Positions 17,329 through 27,113 of a DNA stretch of 64,000 nt are shown here, piece by piece (position 1 is the stretch's first letter; each line of letters starts with the position of its first letter). Source of the stretch: Tamlana sp038148895 (GTDB lineage Bacteria > Bacteroidota > Bacteroidia > Flavobacteriales > Flavobacteriaceae). The notes beneath the pieces are model-generated. The model was not told the DNA's origin and ran no database searches. It saw nothing but the letters and a program-made list of their open reading frames with translations. The position numbers and the translations under genes were made by a program. The stretch is taken from NCBI GenBank assembly GCA_038148895.1, contig JBBVGQ010000002.1. The stretch is one strand, 5' to 3'.

Positions 17329-19824
17329 TTATTTTTGAACATAAAAATCATAGGTTTTTCCTTTTTCAGTTGAAACGTCATAAACATGGTATTCAGGAAG
17401 TTGCAATGGTTTAATATTGGCTTCACTTGAAATTAAAGGTGTTTTAATTTTAGGTGTTCGGTAAAATTCATTGTCATTTTCACCTGATGCTTTGGTAAGC
17501 TCATTGCCGTTTTCATCAACTAAAACTTCAGTGGTTCTTAACCTTAGGTTTCCACCTAATTGTGATTTCATTTTAACCACATCCAAAGTGTTATTTGCCC
17601 AGTTTAAATCCACTACAAAACCACCTCTTGCTTTAAGTCCTTTAACTTCACCATTACTCCAATTATCTGGAAGTGCTGGGAGCAAATGCAGTGCCTCGTC
17701 ATGCGATTGAACGAGCATTTCAGCTATACCAGCAGTGCAACCAAAATTACCGTCAATTTGAAAAGGAGGGTGTGCATCAAATAGATTAGGATAGGTGCCG
17801 CCTGATTCTGTGCCATCTTCCACCAAGGTTAGTTGGGTCTTTATGAGTTTGTAAGCTCTATTGCCGTTTAGCATACGCGCCCAAAAATTCACTTTCCAAC
17901 CCATAGACCAACCTGTTGAAACATCGCCTCTAAACTCCAAAGTTTGTTCGGCAGCTTTGAATAATTCAGGGTTTTTAAAAGGCGATACTTGTGCGGATGG
18001 ATATAAACCATATAAATGGGAAATATGACGGTGTTTGCTGCCAGGGTCGTCCCAATCCTTAATCCATTCTTGTAATTGTCCGTATTTACCAATTTGCATC
18101 GGTGGTAAACGCTTCTTTAAAACAGCTATGGAATCCGCGAATTCGGTATCAATATCCAAAATTTTGGATGCGTCAATGACATTGCTAAACACATCAAAAA
18201 CCAATTGGTTGTCCATGGTAGTGCCATAACTAACCCCAACACTGTTGATGTATTTGTTTTCTGGTGACATGGAAGGCGTAACAACCAACCAATTATGTTC
18301 GGGCTCTTCCTGTAAAACATCGGCGTAAAACTGTGCCTTGCCCTTTAAAACAGGATAGTGTTTCTTTAAAAATTCTTTATCTCCGGTAAATAAATAATGC
18401 TGCCAAATATGTTGTGTCAACCAAGCACCACCCATAGGCCAAAAGCCATAAAAACCGCCATCAATCATACCAGCAACGCGCCAAATATCTGTATTGTGAT
18501 GGATGTTCCAACCTCTGGCATGATACATTTTTCGCGCACTTTCCTGTCCGGTAACAGACAAGTCCTCTAACATAGAAAAAAGTGGTTGATGCAATTCAGA
18601 GAGATTGGTGACTTCCGCTGGCCAGTAGTTCATCTCGGTATTGATATTTACCGTGTATTTGCTGTCCCAGGGAGGAGACAATTTATCATTCCAAATTCCT
18701 TGGAGGTTAGCTGGCTGCCCTCCAGGCCTTGAGCATGAAATCAATAAATATCTACCGAATTGAAAATAAAGCGATACTAAAGATAAATCCTCAGTTTCGG
18801 CAAAATTTTCTAAACGCTTGTTGGTTGGGATAGAATCATTTTCTTTTTTGCCAAGCTTAAACGATACTCTGTTGAATAGCGATTGATAGTCTGAAATATG
18901 GGCATTTTTTAAAGCTTCTAAAGGTTTCGATTTAATTTTTTCAAGATAGCTGTTTGCTATGTCTTCGGCCGAATTACTTAAATCTTTATAATTTTTAAAG
19001 TTTGTTCCTATACTAACAAAAAGCAATACTTCATCTGCATTTTTAATAGAAAGCGAAGATTCTTGTTGTTCTAATTCACCACAACTTAGTTTAGGATAAA
19101 GTAATGTTTCAAAGTTAATTTTGCCTGTTTTATTTTCATGATTGCCCGTAGTTCCTGTTAGTTTTAAGGTATTGTTTTCAGCTGAAATTGAATGGATTTT
19201 GTGAGGCGTATCCATCGATACTTCAAAATTCAATTGCTTTGGTTTATCTGCAGAAAGACTAATGACCATAACTTGGTCTGGATATGAAACAAAATATTCA
19301 CGCTTAAAATTCACTCCGTTTGAAGTGTAGGTTACAGTAGAAATGGCATTTTCAATATCCAATTCACGTCTGTAGTTTGATATGTTTTCTTGGTTTGAAA
19401 AATTTAAGTTTAAATTTCCAACCGTTTGATACGGAACTCCATAATTGTTGTCCTTTGGTGTGTTTTTAGGAAAAATTTCCAAAGCCATTTTTTGTGCTTC
19501 TTCATATTTTCCATCAAACAATAGTTTTCTGATGTTTTCTACATCGTCATAATAATCTCTGGTGATGTTATTGCCCGGTTCTCCGGCCCAAACAGTTTCT
19601 TCGTTAAGTTGAATTCTATCGTTTTCAACACCGCCAAAAAGCATACCTCCAATACGGCCATTTCCAATGGGTAGGGCTTCATTCCAATTGTTGGCGGCTT
19701 CTGAATACCATAAAATATTGTTATAGTTTTTAACTGGTGTCGGGGTTTTATCGCAAGAAACGAGGTTAGCTACTAGTACTAATATTAAAAGACTATAAAA
19801 CGTATTTAATGGAATGGTTTTCAT
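17329..19824 (-). CDS. GH95 alpha-L-fucosidase / alpha-L-galactosidase lipoprotein
   Basis: An 831-residue lipoprotein (lipobox NLVSC, cysteine 24) with the full GH95 layout. There is an N-terminal beta-rich domain with LPIGNGRIGGMLFGG, an (alpha/alpha)6 barrel carrying NINTEMNYWPAE (the asparagine pair of the family), LQEWIKDWDDP with the probable general acid glutamate, HRHISHLYGLYP and DGNFGCTAGIAEML. Family members remove terminal alpha-1,2-L-fucose or alpha-L-galactose by inversion. In a pectin operon the likely targets are side chains of rhamnogalacturonan or xyloglucan-like ends. It is 1 nt from the preceding GH28 gene and 1 nt from the following CE12. Confidence 0.95.
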   Translation of the reverse strand: MKTIPLNTFYSLLILVLVANLVSCDKTPTPVKNYNNILWYSEAANNWNEALPIGNGRIGGMLFGGVENDRIQLNEETVWAGEPGNNITRDYYDDVENIRKLLFDGKYEEAQKMALEIFPKNTPKDNNYGVPYQTVGNLNLNFSNQENISNYRRELDIENAISTVTYTSNGVNFKREYFVSYPDQVMVISLSADKPKQLNFEVSMDTPHKIHSISAENNTLKLTGTTGNHENKTGKINFETLLYPKLSCGELEQQESSLSIKNADEVLLFVSIGTNFKNYKDLSNSAEDIANSYLEKIKSKPLEALKNAHISDYQSLFNRVSFKLGKKENDSIPTNKRLENFAETEDLSLVSLYFQFGRYLLISCSRPGGQPANLQGIWNDKLSPPWDSKYTVNINTEMNYWPAEVTNLSELHQPLFSMLEDLSVTGQESARKMYHARGWNIHHNTDIWRVAGMIDGGFYGFWPMGGAWLTQHIWQHYLFTGDKEFLKKHYPVLKGKAQFYADVLQEEPEHNWLVVTPSMSPENKYINSVGVSYGTTMDNQLVFDVFSNVIDASKILDIDTEFADSIAVLKKRLPPMQIGKYGQLQEWIKDWDDPGSKHRHISHLYGLYPSAQVSPFKNPELFKAAEQTLEFRGDVSTGWSMGWKVNFWARMLNGNRAYKLIKTQLTLVEDGTESGGTYPNLFDAHPPFQIDGNFGCTAGIAEMLVQSHDEALHLLPALPDNWSNGEVKGLKARGGFVVDLNWANNTLDVVKMKSQLGGNLRLRTTEVLVDENGNELTKASGENDNEFYRTPKIKTPLISSEANIKPLQLPEYHVYDVSTEKGKTYDFYVQK

Positions 19825-19825
19825 T

Positions 19826-21517
19826 TTATTTTCTGACGTTAATGGCCTTTTTGTTTAATTCTTTGCCCAGTTTGATATTATTTGAGGATACATTTGATTT
19901 TGAAAATTGAATATTTTCAGTTTTTGCCCCTAAGACTTTTATAGTGTTTTTGCTTTCTTCAACGCTGAAGTTTTCTGAAACTACATTTTTACTGTTGTAA
20001 ATAGTCAAGGCATAATCTTCTGAGGCAATGACTTTCACATTTGTTAGTGTTATGCCATTGGCATCAATAGCCGTTATTCCTTTTTTTGTTTGAAAAATGG
20101 CGTTTTTAAGTGAAACATTTTTAAGGTTCATTTCGGGCAATCCCATAAAAAAAGCTGCCGTTTCAGAATTGGAAACCTTAATATTTTTCATGAAAATATT
20201 TTTGAAAGAGGGGGTTTCTTCGGTAACAGGAACCATAGTTTCATCACGTTTTTCATCTTCAGCATTTTGGTCGTCTTCGAGAACAGGGGAGTTTCCCTCA
20301 TAAAACATATTAAAACGAATGGCTTCGGTTGGAATATTAATCATATCGATATTAGAGATGTAAATATTTTCAACAACTCCGCCACGGCCGCGCGTACTTT
20401 TAAACCGCAAACCTACATCGGTACCCAAAAATGTACAGTTTGACACGTGCACGTTTCTTACTCCACCAGACATTTCACTACCTATAACAAAACCGCCATG
20501 AGCGTGATATACCACATTATTTTTAACGATAACATTTTCGGTGGGCATACCTCTTTTTCTACCGTCTTTGTTTTTACCCGACTTAAAGCAGATGGCGTCA
20601 TCACCAACATCAAAAGTATTGTTGTAAATCAAAACATTTTTGCACGATTCTAAATCCAGACCATCGCCGTTTTGTGAATACCATGGATTTCTAACACTTA
20701 AATTTCTTATAATGATATCTTCACTCATTAAAGGGTGAATGTTCCAAGCTGGTGAATTTTGAAACGTTGGGCCATCCAAAAGAATGCGTTTAGAATTAAT
20801 CAAACTCACCATCACAGGGCGTAAATAATCTTTAACCGATTGTAGTTCTGTATCACTAATTAAATCTGGAACGTTAAAGTTTGAGGTGCCTTCGTAGCCA
20901 TTTTTTGCACCTTCACTTGGAAACCAGATTTTTTTATCGGTTGAAAGAACGCCACCAGAACTCACTAATTTTTTCCATTGGCCATCTGTCATTTTTGATT
21001 TTTTAACAGGGCGCCACGCATCGCCATTACCATCAATGATGCCAGTACCGGTTATAGCAATGTTTTCAACATTATTGGCATTAATGGGTGAAATGTTTCT
21101 AACCGTGTTTAAGCCTTCAAAACTTGTTTTTATAAGTGGGTAATCATCAAAATCATCACTAAATAGAATTAGGGAACCGTCTTCTAAATGAATATTAACA
21201 TTGCTTTTAAAGGTAATAGGACCGGTTAACCAAATACCACGCGGGACAATTATTTTTCCACCACCTTTTGAGTTTACATTTTCTATTGCTTTTTCAAAAG
21301 CTTCAGTGTTTTTAAATAGGCCTCCACTTTTAGCACCAAAATCATTGATGTAAACAGTATATTTTGGAAAGCTAGTGGTTTTCACCTTAGGCATTTCAAA
21401 CTCAATGCCTTCGTATATTTCATTTTCGTTTATAACGTTCGTTGATTGTCCTACTAAAAGTTTTGAACAAAAAAGGGTTAAACAAATTAACCCTAATTTT
21501 AATATTGATGATTGCAT
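19826..21517 (-). CDS. GH28 polygalacturonase-type glycoside hydrolase, variant active site
   Basis: A 563-residue secreted parallel beta-helix protein (signal peptide about 1-23, LLVGQS). GH28 motifs are visible: QNGDGLDLESC (the NxD region), VGDDAICFKSGKN (paired aspartates) and VYHAHGGFVIGSE. In the last, the usual GHG is replaced by AHG. The usual RIK is RFKSTRGRGG, so the arginine and lysine are kept with phenylalanine between. These replacements, and an insert after GNGDAWRP, suggest a substrate other than plain homogalacturonan, for example rhamnogalacturonan or an exo-acting role. It is 2 nt from the GH43 gene upstream. Confidence 0.9.
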   Translation of the reverse strand: MQSSILKLGLICLTLFCSKLLVGQSTNVINENEIYEGIEFEMPKVKTTSFPKYTVYINDFGAKSGGLFKNTEAFEKAIENVNSKGGGKIIVPRGIWLTGPITFKSNVNIHLEDGSLILFSDDFDDYPLIKTSFEGLNTVRNISPINANNVENIAITGTGIIDGNGDAWRPVKKSKMTDGQWKKLVSSGGVLSTDKKIWFPSEGAKNGYEGTSNFNVPDLISDTELQSVKDYLRPVMVSLINSKRILLDGPTFQNSPAWNIHPLMSEDIIIRNLSVRNPWYSQNGDGLDLESCKNVLIYNNTFDVGDDAICFKSGKNKDGRKRGMPTENVIVKNNVVYHAHGGFVIGSEMSGGVRNVHVSNCTFLGTDVGLRFKSTRGRGGVVENIYISNIDMINIPTEAIRFNMFYEGNSPVLEDDQNAEDEKRDETMVPVTEETPSFKNIFMKNIKVSNSETAAFFMGLPEMNLKNVSLKNAIFQTKKGITAIDANGITLTNVKVIASEDYALTIYNSKNVVSENFSVEESKNTIKVLGAKTENIQFSKSNVSSNNIKLGKELNKKAINVRK

Positions 21518-21519
21518 AA

Positions 21520-23148
21520 TTATTTAGTTATAGTAAAGTAATCTACATCTGCATATCCGCCGCGTTTGGCTTCTTGTGGACTAATACTGAATAGGCCTAC
21601 TTTAGCGCCAATCCATTTTCCTTCTTTGGCTTTAAATGGTTTACCTATTTTTTTGAATTTTTTACCATTTTCAGAATATAAAAACTGGCACATGGCATTT
21701 GGCGCTGTAACTTCAACCTTAAAATAAGCTGTGTTTGATTTTAGTTTTACGGTTTCGTTAGTAACTTCAGCAGCACCATCAATAGCTTTAAGGGCTTCTG
21801 TTTGGTTAAGAAAGAAACCATTTTCATCGTGAGAAATGCTTAAGGTTGCATAATCCATGCCCATAACAATGAGTCCAGAAGTTTTTCCACTCTTTGCTTC
21901 TTCGGGGATTAACGTAATCTTTGTTGAAGCCGTAAAGCTGGGCGCAGGAAATTTTTGCAACAATAAGTTGGGGGCCATCCATAGGTTAGCGGCATCTTCA
22001 TCTACTTTTATTGAAAATAAACGCAAGTAATCATTTCCAGGTAATTTGGCGTGCCAAACTACATCGTTATTGGCATGCCATTGCCATTGCAATCCTATAT
22101 TGAATCCATCAAAATTATCAGTTTCAACTGGATTTTCAACGGCATAAGATTTCCCTATATTTGGTTTTTTATGCGATTTTACGGGCTCGCCAATGCCATT
22201 TCCATCAAAATCTTTTCCCATAATCGGCCAATCGTTTTTCCAAGTCATGGGTTGCAAATGCACAATTCTTCCGTAGGCATCAACATCTTGAAAGTGGTAA
22301 AACCATGATTCCCCATCGGGTGTATCAACCCAAGCACCTTGATGGGGTCCATTTATGTCCGTGCTACCTTGTTCTAAAACTACTTTTTCTTCGTACGGTC
22401 CATAAATGTTTTTTGAGCGTAAAATTAGTTGCCAGCCTGTGGCTACGCCTCCTGCCGGAGCAAAAATGTAGTAATAACCGTTTCGTTTATAAAATTTTGA
22501 ACCTTCAACGGTATCGTGGTTGTCGTGTCCGTCAAATACATGTATGCCTTTATCTATAACTTTTGTGCCTTCAGTATTCATTTTATTGACTGATAACAAA
22601 CTTTTCACGCCTCGACGGCTCCCTGCATAGGCGTGAACTAAGTAGGCATCACCATTATCATCCCAAAGCGGACAAGGATCTATAAGTCCTTTGCCTTCCA
22701 TTACCAAAACAGGTTCATCCCATTTTCCGTAAGGATCTTTAGTCTTAACCATGTAAATACCAAAATCGGGATCGCCCCAATAGATGTAAATCTCACCTTT
22801 ATGGTAGCGAATGGCTGGAGCCCACACACCGTTGCCATGTTGTGGCATATTAAATGTCTCCTCGGGTACTTGAGTTTCTAAAGCATGATTAATCAATGTC
22901 CAGTTTACCATATCTTTTGAATGAAGTATGGGTAAGCCTGGAGCGACATTAAAGCTAGAAGCGGTCATATAATAATCATAGCCAACGCGAACCACATCTG
23001 GGTCTGAATAATCGGCATATATGATGGGGTTATTGTAAGTTCCATCACCGTTATCGGCCACCCAAACCTCTGAAATGTAAGGTTTGTTGATTTGTGCTAA
23101 TAATAGGTTATAGGCTAGTAATGAGAATATAAACAGCTTGAACTTCAT
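21520..23148 (-). CDS. GH43 beta-xylosidase / alpha-L-arabinofuranosidase with C-terminal sandwich domain
   Basis: A 542-residue secreted enzyme (signal ending LLLAQ). The five-bladed propeller catalytic domain covers about 30-330, with YSDPDVVRVGYDYYMTASS (catalytic base region), LIDPCPLWDDNGDAYLVHA (pKa aspartate) and VEGSKFYKRNGYYYIFAP (acid glutamate). A C-terminal concanavalin-like domain (about 345-542), like the DUF1349/GH43 C2 type, follows. The pattern resembles the two-domain GH43 subgroup acting on xylose or arabinofuranose ends. In this operon it may trim pentose decorations such as xylogalacturonan or arabinose side groups. The substrate is not readable from the sequence. Confidence 0.9.
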   Translation of the reverse strand: MKFKLFIFSLLAYNLLLAQINKPYISEVWVADNGDGTYNNPIIYADYSDPDVVRVGYDYYMTASSFNVAPGLPILHSKDMVNWTLINHALETQVPEETFNMPQHGNGVWAPAIRYHKGEIYIYWGDPDFGIYMVKTKDPYGKWDEPVLVMEGKGLIDPCPLWDDNGDAYLVHAYAGSRRGVKSLLSVNKMNTEGTKVIDKGIHVFDGHDNHDTVEGSKFYKRNGYYYIFAPAGGVATGWQLILRSKNIYGPYEEKVVLEQGSTDINGPHQGAWVDTPDGESWFYHFQDVDAYGRIVHLQPMTWKNDWPIMGKDFDGNGIGEPVKSHKKPNIGKSYAVENPVETDNFDGFNIGLQWQWHANNDVVWHAKLPGNDYLRLFSIKVDEDAANLWMAPNLLLQKFPAPSFTASTKITLIPEEAKSGKTSGLIVMGMDYATLSISHDENGFFLNQTEALKAIDGAAEVTNETVKLKSNTAYFKVEVTAPNAMCQFLYSENGKKFKKIGKPFKAKEGKWIGAKVGLFSISPQEAKRGGYADVDYFTITK

Positions 23149-23166
23149 TATAAAGTAAGGGTAATT

Positions 23167-24408
23167 TTATTTATCCAGTTCTAAGCTAGCCATAATGAAC
23201 GGACCTGTTCCTTTAGGGTCGTTAGAACGAATTTTTTCACCTATATAGTATTCAAAAGAACCATCTCTGTATGGATTTCCACCTAAACCAGCAACGGCAC
23301 AACATTGGTTTAGGTTAACCACGCCGTTTTCTTCAACGGAAACTAACTTGTCAAGCAATGCTTGATATGATTTTTTTGCCACATCTAAATATTTTTCTGG
23401 TAAATATCCTTTGCGAACACCCTTGGCAAAGGTATAAGTAAACATAGATGTCCCAGTTGCTTCAAGGTAATTACCTTCTCTGTCACCTTGATCTAAAACT
23501 TGCCACCATAAACCAGATTCATCTTGAACATTGGTAATAGCTTCTGCATATTGGTTTAGATATTTAATAATACGCTCCCGTCCGGGATGGTTTTCTGGTA
23601 AAAAGTCTAGAACATCTACCATAGCCATACCGTACCAGCCCATACCACGGGACCAAAAATGTTGTGAGTTACCTGTTTCTTTGTTTGCCCAACGTTGTTC
23701 TTTGCTTTCATCCCAACCATGGTAAAGTAGGCCTGATTTTTCATCACGACTGTGTTTCTGAATCAAATCGAATTGAAGTACCGCATGCTCGTAAATTTTT
23801 TCCTTTTTTTCTTCATCTTCAACATAATCCCTTGCATAACGTGTGTGAAATGGTTCAGCCATGTAAAGTCCGTCTAACCACATTTGGTAAGGGTATATTT
23901 TTTTGTGCCAATAGCCACCATCTGATGTTGTTGGTTGCGATTCCAATTGGCTATCCAAGGTTTGCATGGCTTTTAAGAAGCGTTCTTCTTTGGTAATAGG
24001 GTAGAGGAACAACAAAACATCTCCAGATTTAATCATATCCAGATTTTGCTTTTCTAAGCTATATGTATCAATGGTTCCTGTACTATCAATCAGCGTATCG
24101 GCATAGTCATAAATATAATCGTAATACTCTTGCTTTTTTGTTTGTTCATAAACTCTGGAGCATGCACTTAAAACTAAACCTGGAGTATATGTCCAACGAG
24201 CCCTTGTTGCAAAATCTAGTTTTGTAGCTTCCGGGAAACGTTCAATTTCTGAAAGCATCATACGCTCAGACCATTTTAAAGTTTCGGGAACAACTTTTTC
24301 AACAGTTGTCGTTTCATCTTGGGTGTTTTCTTTTTTTGAGTCTTTGCAGGATGTAAACAATACTAAAGCCGTGGCAAAGCCTGCAAAATATTTCATTTTA
24401 GATGTCAT
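23167..24408 (-). CDS. GH105 unsaturated galacturonyl/rhamnogalacturonyl hydrolase lipoprotein
   Basis: A 413-residue lipoprotein (lipobox LFTSC, cysteine 21). The (alpha/alpha)6 barrel carries the GH105 segment YPYQMWLDGLYMAEPF with the likely catalytic aspartate, then HGWDESKEQRWAN, SQHFWSRGMGWYGMAMVD and the C-terminal GPFIMASLEL. GH105 enzymes hydrate the double bond of the unsaturated uronate left by PL1 or PL10 lyases and release it. The product then becomes the KduI substrate. It is 9 nt after the DUF4861 gene and 18 nt before GH43. ATG at 24408 or Met5 are both possible starts. Confidence 0.94.
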   Translation of the reverse strand: MTSKMKYFAGFATALVLFTSCKDSKKENTQDETTTVEKVVPETLKWSERMMLSEIERFPEATKLDFATRARWTYTPGLVLSACSRVYEQTKKQEYYDYIYDYADTLIDSTGTIDTYSLEKQNLDMIKSGDVLLFLYPITKEERFLKAMQTLDSQLESQPTTSDGGYWHKKIYPYQMWLDGLYMAEPFHTRYARDYVEDEEKKEKIYEHAVLQFDLIQKHSRDEKSGLLYHGWDESKEQRWANKETGNSQHFWSRGMGWYGMAMVDVLDFLPENHPGRERIIKYLNQYAEAITNVQDESGLWWQVLDQGDREGNYLEATGTSMFTYTFAKGVRKGYLPEKYLDVAKKSYQALLDKLVSVEENGVVNLNQCCAVAGLGGNPYRDGSFEYYIGEKIRSNDPKGTGPFIMASLELDK

Positions 24409-24417
24409 TTTTATAGT

Positions 24418-25431
24418 TTAGTTAATTGAATTCGTATTGTTTAATGATTGCAACTTCAGGTTTAAATCTGTCAAGAAAGCGTCTTCAGTTTTTATGCCGT
24501 TAAGTTCTTGCTCCCAAGCAGCCAAAAAGTAATAGGTAATGGTTCCAGTGGTTGGTTTGAAAATTACCAAATGTTCATAATCGCCCTTTTTTTGTTCTGC
24601 CACTTCATCCAATTTGTAAAAAAGTGCCATTCCTAAATTGTCCGGCGGACTTGCCAAAGTTTGTTGCCCATAAGTGGCAACGTATGCCCATTTTTCACCT
24701 TCTTTTTTGTGGATAGTGACACCGTGGTCTACAATTCCTGTGCAAATACCTGTAATTTCTTTTGATGGTGAAAGCTCCGCTTTTGTGAATCTATCGTTTG
24801 GAAAAATAGTCAATTTAGCTTTTAAATCGATAGAGTCATCTCCAGATTTCCATCCTTCATATGAAATGTTAACCGAAGAACTGCCTTCTGAATTTTCAAT
24901 TGTAGCCAAGGTGTTTTTAACGGTTTGAAAATGAACTACAGAATCGGCAACAACTCGACCATAACCACCAATGCCCATAGAATTTCCAGCCTTAAGGATA
25001 TCTTGTCCCCAAGGGGATGGTTCGTGGTACGAATCAAATCCATCTTGGCCAACATATGGCAGCACAATTGAATCTGCCTTTTTGCCAAAAATATCGATGG
25101 CATTTCTCCAATCTAAATATAAACGATAGCCAACCTGACTATTTTCCCAACCAGGTCCTTCATAACGGATAAACCATGAATGGTCTGTATGTTCTTTTGG
25201 TACATGAAGCGAATCTACGTTTTTGAAAGAAGTACTGGCATTGTATTCCTTATGCCCTCTGGAACCGTCAACCCACTCACCATCTTGGGCAATAGAAATT
25301 TCTGCATAGGTTTTTTGTGGAACTATTTCCTCTGAAACTTCCTCTGTAGTAACAGTTTCTGAATCAGACTTTTTCTCTTTACAAGAGATTAGACTTAAAA
25401 ATACAATTGATAAAATTGCTAATTTTTTCAT
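24418..25431 (-). CDS. DUF4861-like lipoprotein of unknown activity in a pectin operon
   Basis: A 337-residue lipoprotein (lipobox SLISC, cysteine 17). I recognise the DUF4861 pattern: RGHKEYNAS, SWFIRYEGPGWENSQVGYR, the DWRNAIDIFGK segment, then GYGRVVADS and SYEGWK in a beta-rich body. The function is unproven to my knowledge. These proteins keep company with GH105 and GH28 genes. A beta-sandwich body with conserved aromatic and charged residues would fit a carbohydrate-active enzyme or a binding protein. It is 9 nt before GH105. The 122-bp gap on its upstream side holds AT palindromes that may be regulatory. Confidence 0.75.
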   Translation of the reverse strand: MKKLAILSIVFLSLISCKEKKSDSETVTTEEVSEEIVPQKTYAEISIAQDGEWVDGSRGHKEYNASTSFKNVDSLHVPKEHTDHSWFIRYEGPGWENSQVGYRLYLDWRNAIDIFGKKADSIVLPYVGQDGFDSYHEPSPWGQDILKAGNSMGIGGYGRVVADSVVHFQTVKNTLATIENSEGSSSVNISYEGWKSGDDSIDLKAKLTIFPNDRFTKAELSPSKEITGICTGIVDHGVTIHKKEGEKWAYVATYGQQTLASPPDNLGMALFYKLDEVAEQKKGDYEHLVIFKPTTGTITYYFLAAWEQELNGIKTEDAFLTDLNLKLQSLNNTNSIN

Positions 25432-25472
25432 GTGTTAATTTTTATTGGTTTTTAATTGTCACATATAACCTT

Positions 25473-25522
25473 TGATTATTAAAATAATCATTTTACTGTA
25501 TGTTTAACGATTATTTTAATCA
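25473..25522. promoter_or_regulatory. Paired AT-rich palindromes upstream of the DUF4861 gene
   Basis: TGATTATT-AA-AATAATCA at 25473-25490 is a perfect inverted repeat. A related weaker copy, GATTATT-TT-AATCA, lies at 25509-25522, 36 bp to the right. They sit in the only wide gap (122 bp) of an otherwise tightly packed operon. They could be an internal regulator site or a weak hairpin that lowers expression downstream. Confidence 0.4.
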
Positions 25523-25553
25523 TGTCGGTTTCATGAGGTTTGGTTATTAAATT

Positions 25554-26987
25554 TTAATATGCTTTTCCGTTAATGGTTGTGTTTTTAAATATAATTGGCT
25601 CTGAATGTTCTACCGATAAGTCTTCATTGGCGCCTTTGATGTGTACATTGGTAAGTGTCACATTTTTTATAACGGCTTCTTCACGTCCTCTAATCAAAAT
25701 GCCATATTTTCCACTGTTTTCAACCGTCATATTTTCTAAATGAATACCATCTATTTTTGGAATAAATTCACCTTCTTGATTGGCATAGATGCCATAATGT
25801 AAGTTGATTTTTAGGGCAGCTTCTTTAACTTGACCTACTTGAATATCTTTTACGTAAAGATTTTCAACAAATCCACCGCGAAGGGTATTGGTTTTTATAC
25901 GGATAGCTCGATCTAAGTTTGGGCTATCCATTTTGCAATTTCTGACATAAACGTTTCTAACCCCTGAAGAGATTTCACTGCCTAAAACCACGCCTCCATG
26001 ACCATCTTTCATGTCGCAATTTTCAATGACAATGTTTTCAGAAGCGATGTTAACTCGTCTTCCGTCGGAATTTCTACCAGATTTTATTGCGATACAATCG
26101 TCACCCGTGTTAAACGTGCAATTAGTAATGTGTACATTTTTGCAATATTCGGGGTCGCAGCCATCATTGTTTGGCCCGTGACTGTTGACAGTAACACCAT
26201 CAATTTTAACAAAATTACATTTTAACGGGTGAATAACCCAGAAAGGTGCATTGGTAATGGTTACGCCTTGAAGCAACACGTTTTCACATTCAAAAGGTTC
26301 AAAAAATGATGGACGAATATGGTGATCTGCTCCAAAAACACGCTCTGAGATAGGTATTTGAGCTTCGTTCATTTTACGTAATGTTGGTAGGTTAATAGAA
26401 TCGTGCTGTTTAGGAGCACCTTCTACCCAGCCATAAGAATCTTTACCACACCAAGGCCACCAATTGGTGTTACTGGCTTGACCATCTAAGATTCCTTTTC
26501 CTGTAACGGCAATGTTCTTTTGTTTATATGCGCGAATAAGTGGGGAGAAGTTCATGAGTTCTACACCTTCGTACGATGTGTGGACTACAGGAAGATAATC
26601 GTTATGATTAGTGGAAAAAAGCACGTGGGCACCTTCTTCTAAATGGAGATTAACGTTGCTTTTTAGTACAATAGGCCCAGTTAAAAATTTACCACTTGGA
26701 ATAATTACTTTACCGCCACCCATGTTACTACACGAATCAATGGCCTTTGCTATAATTTCTGTATTAATGGTTTCTCCATCAGAAATGGCACCTAAATCAA
26801 CGATGTTTAAAATGTTGTCTGCAAATTCAGGAATTTTTATAGATTCAATAATGGCATCAGCTTGAGCAAATGCATCTAGTTCTTCAGTTTTTTTTTCATT
26901 TTCCTTTTGTTTGCAGGAACTGAATGTTAACGAAAAAACTGAAAATAAAAGGATAGAATATAGTCCAAAAGGTGTTTTAGTGTTCAT
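25554..26987 (-). CDS. GH28 polygalacturonase lipoprotein, canonical active site
   Basis: A 477-residue lipoprotein (lipobox FSSC, cysteine 25) with an intact GH28 active site. GPNNDGCDPEYC supplies the NxD motif, NTGDDCIAIKSGRNSDGRR the paired aspartates, MKDGHGGVVLGSE the GHG motif and RAIRIKTNTLRGG the RIK motif. The N-terminal helix cap starts IVDLGAISDGETINTE. The family hydrolyses alpha-1,4-galacturonosyl bonds; a lipoprotein acting on imported oligomers would most likely be exo-acting, but that is inference. It is the first gene of the operon, 15 nt downstream of a LacI-type operator. Confidence 0.94.
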   Translation of the reverse strand: MNTKTPFGLYSILLFSVFSLTFSSCKQKENEKKTEELDAFAQADAIIESIKIPEFADNILNIVDLGAISDGETINTEIIAKAIDSCSNMGGGKVIIPSGKFLTGPIVLKSNVNLHLEEGAHVLFSTNHNDYLPVVHTSYEGVELMNFSPLIRAYKQKNIAVTGKGILDGQASNTNWWPWCGKDSYGWVEGAPKQHDSINLPTLRKMNEAQIPISERVFGADHHIRPSFFEPFECENVLLQGVTITNAPFWVIHPLKCNFVKIDGVTVNSHGPNNDGCDPEYCKNVHITNCTFNTGDDCIAIKSGRNSDGRRVNIASENIVIENCDMKDGHGGVVLGSEISSGVRNVYVRNCKMDSPNLDRAIRIKTNTLRGGFVENLYVKDIQVGQVKEAALKINLHYGIYANQEGEFIPKIDGIHLENMTVENSGKYGILIRGREEAVIKNVTLTNVHIKGANEDLSVEHSEPIIFKNTTINGKAY

Positions 26988-27001
26988 TTATTTTTGTTTA
27001 G

Positions 27002-27024
27002 TGTAATCGATTGTACTAAAAATA
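27002..27024 (-). promoter_or_regulatory. LacI-type operator of the GH28-to-CE12 operon
   Basis: TGTAATCGATTGTA at 27002-27015 keeps the central core with a changed right arm. On the minus strand TATTTTTA (27017-27024, 7 of 8 of TAnnTTTG) precedes it by one base. The ATG of the GH28 gene is 14 bp beyond the site, so a bound repressor would cover the start of the transcript. Confidence 0.72.
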
Positions 27025-27113
27025 GCAAAAACTATTTTAGGGCATGATTTCTCAAAGATAATACATAGAATATTAAAAATGGAGGTGATACAATAACAAT
27101 TTTATATTAAAAT

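Noticed and set aside
17328..17426. Longer start for the CE12 gene at 16482
   Set aside because: It would overlap the GH95 gene by 98 nt and hide the lipoprotein signal; the ATG at 17327 explains the sequence better.
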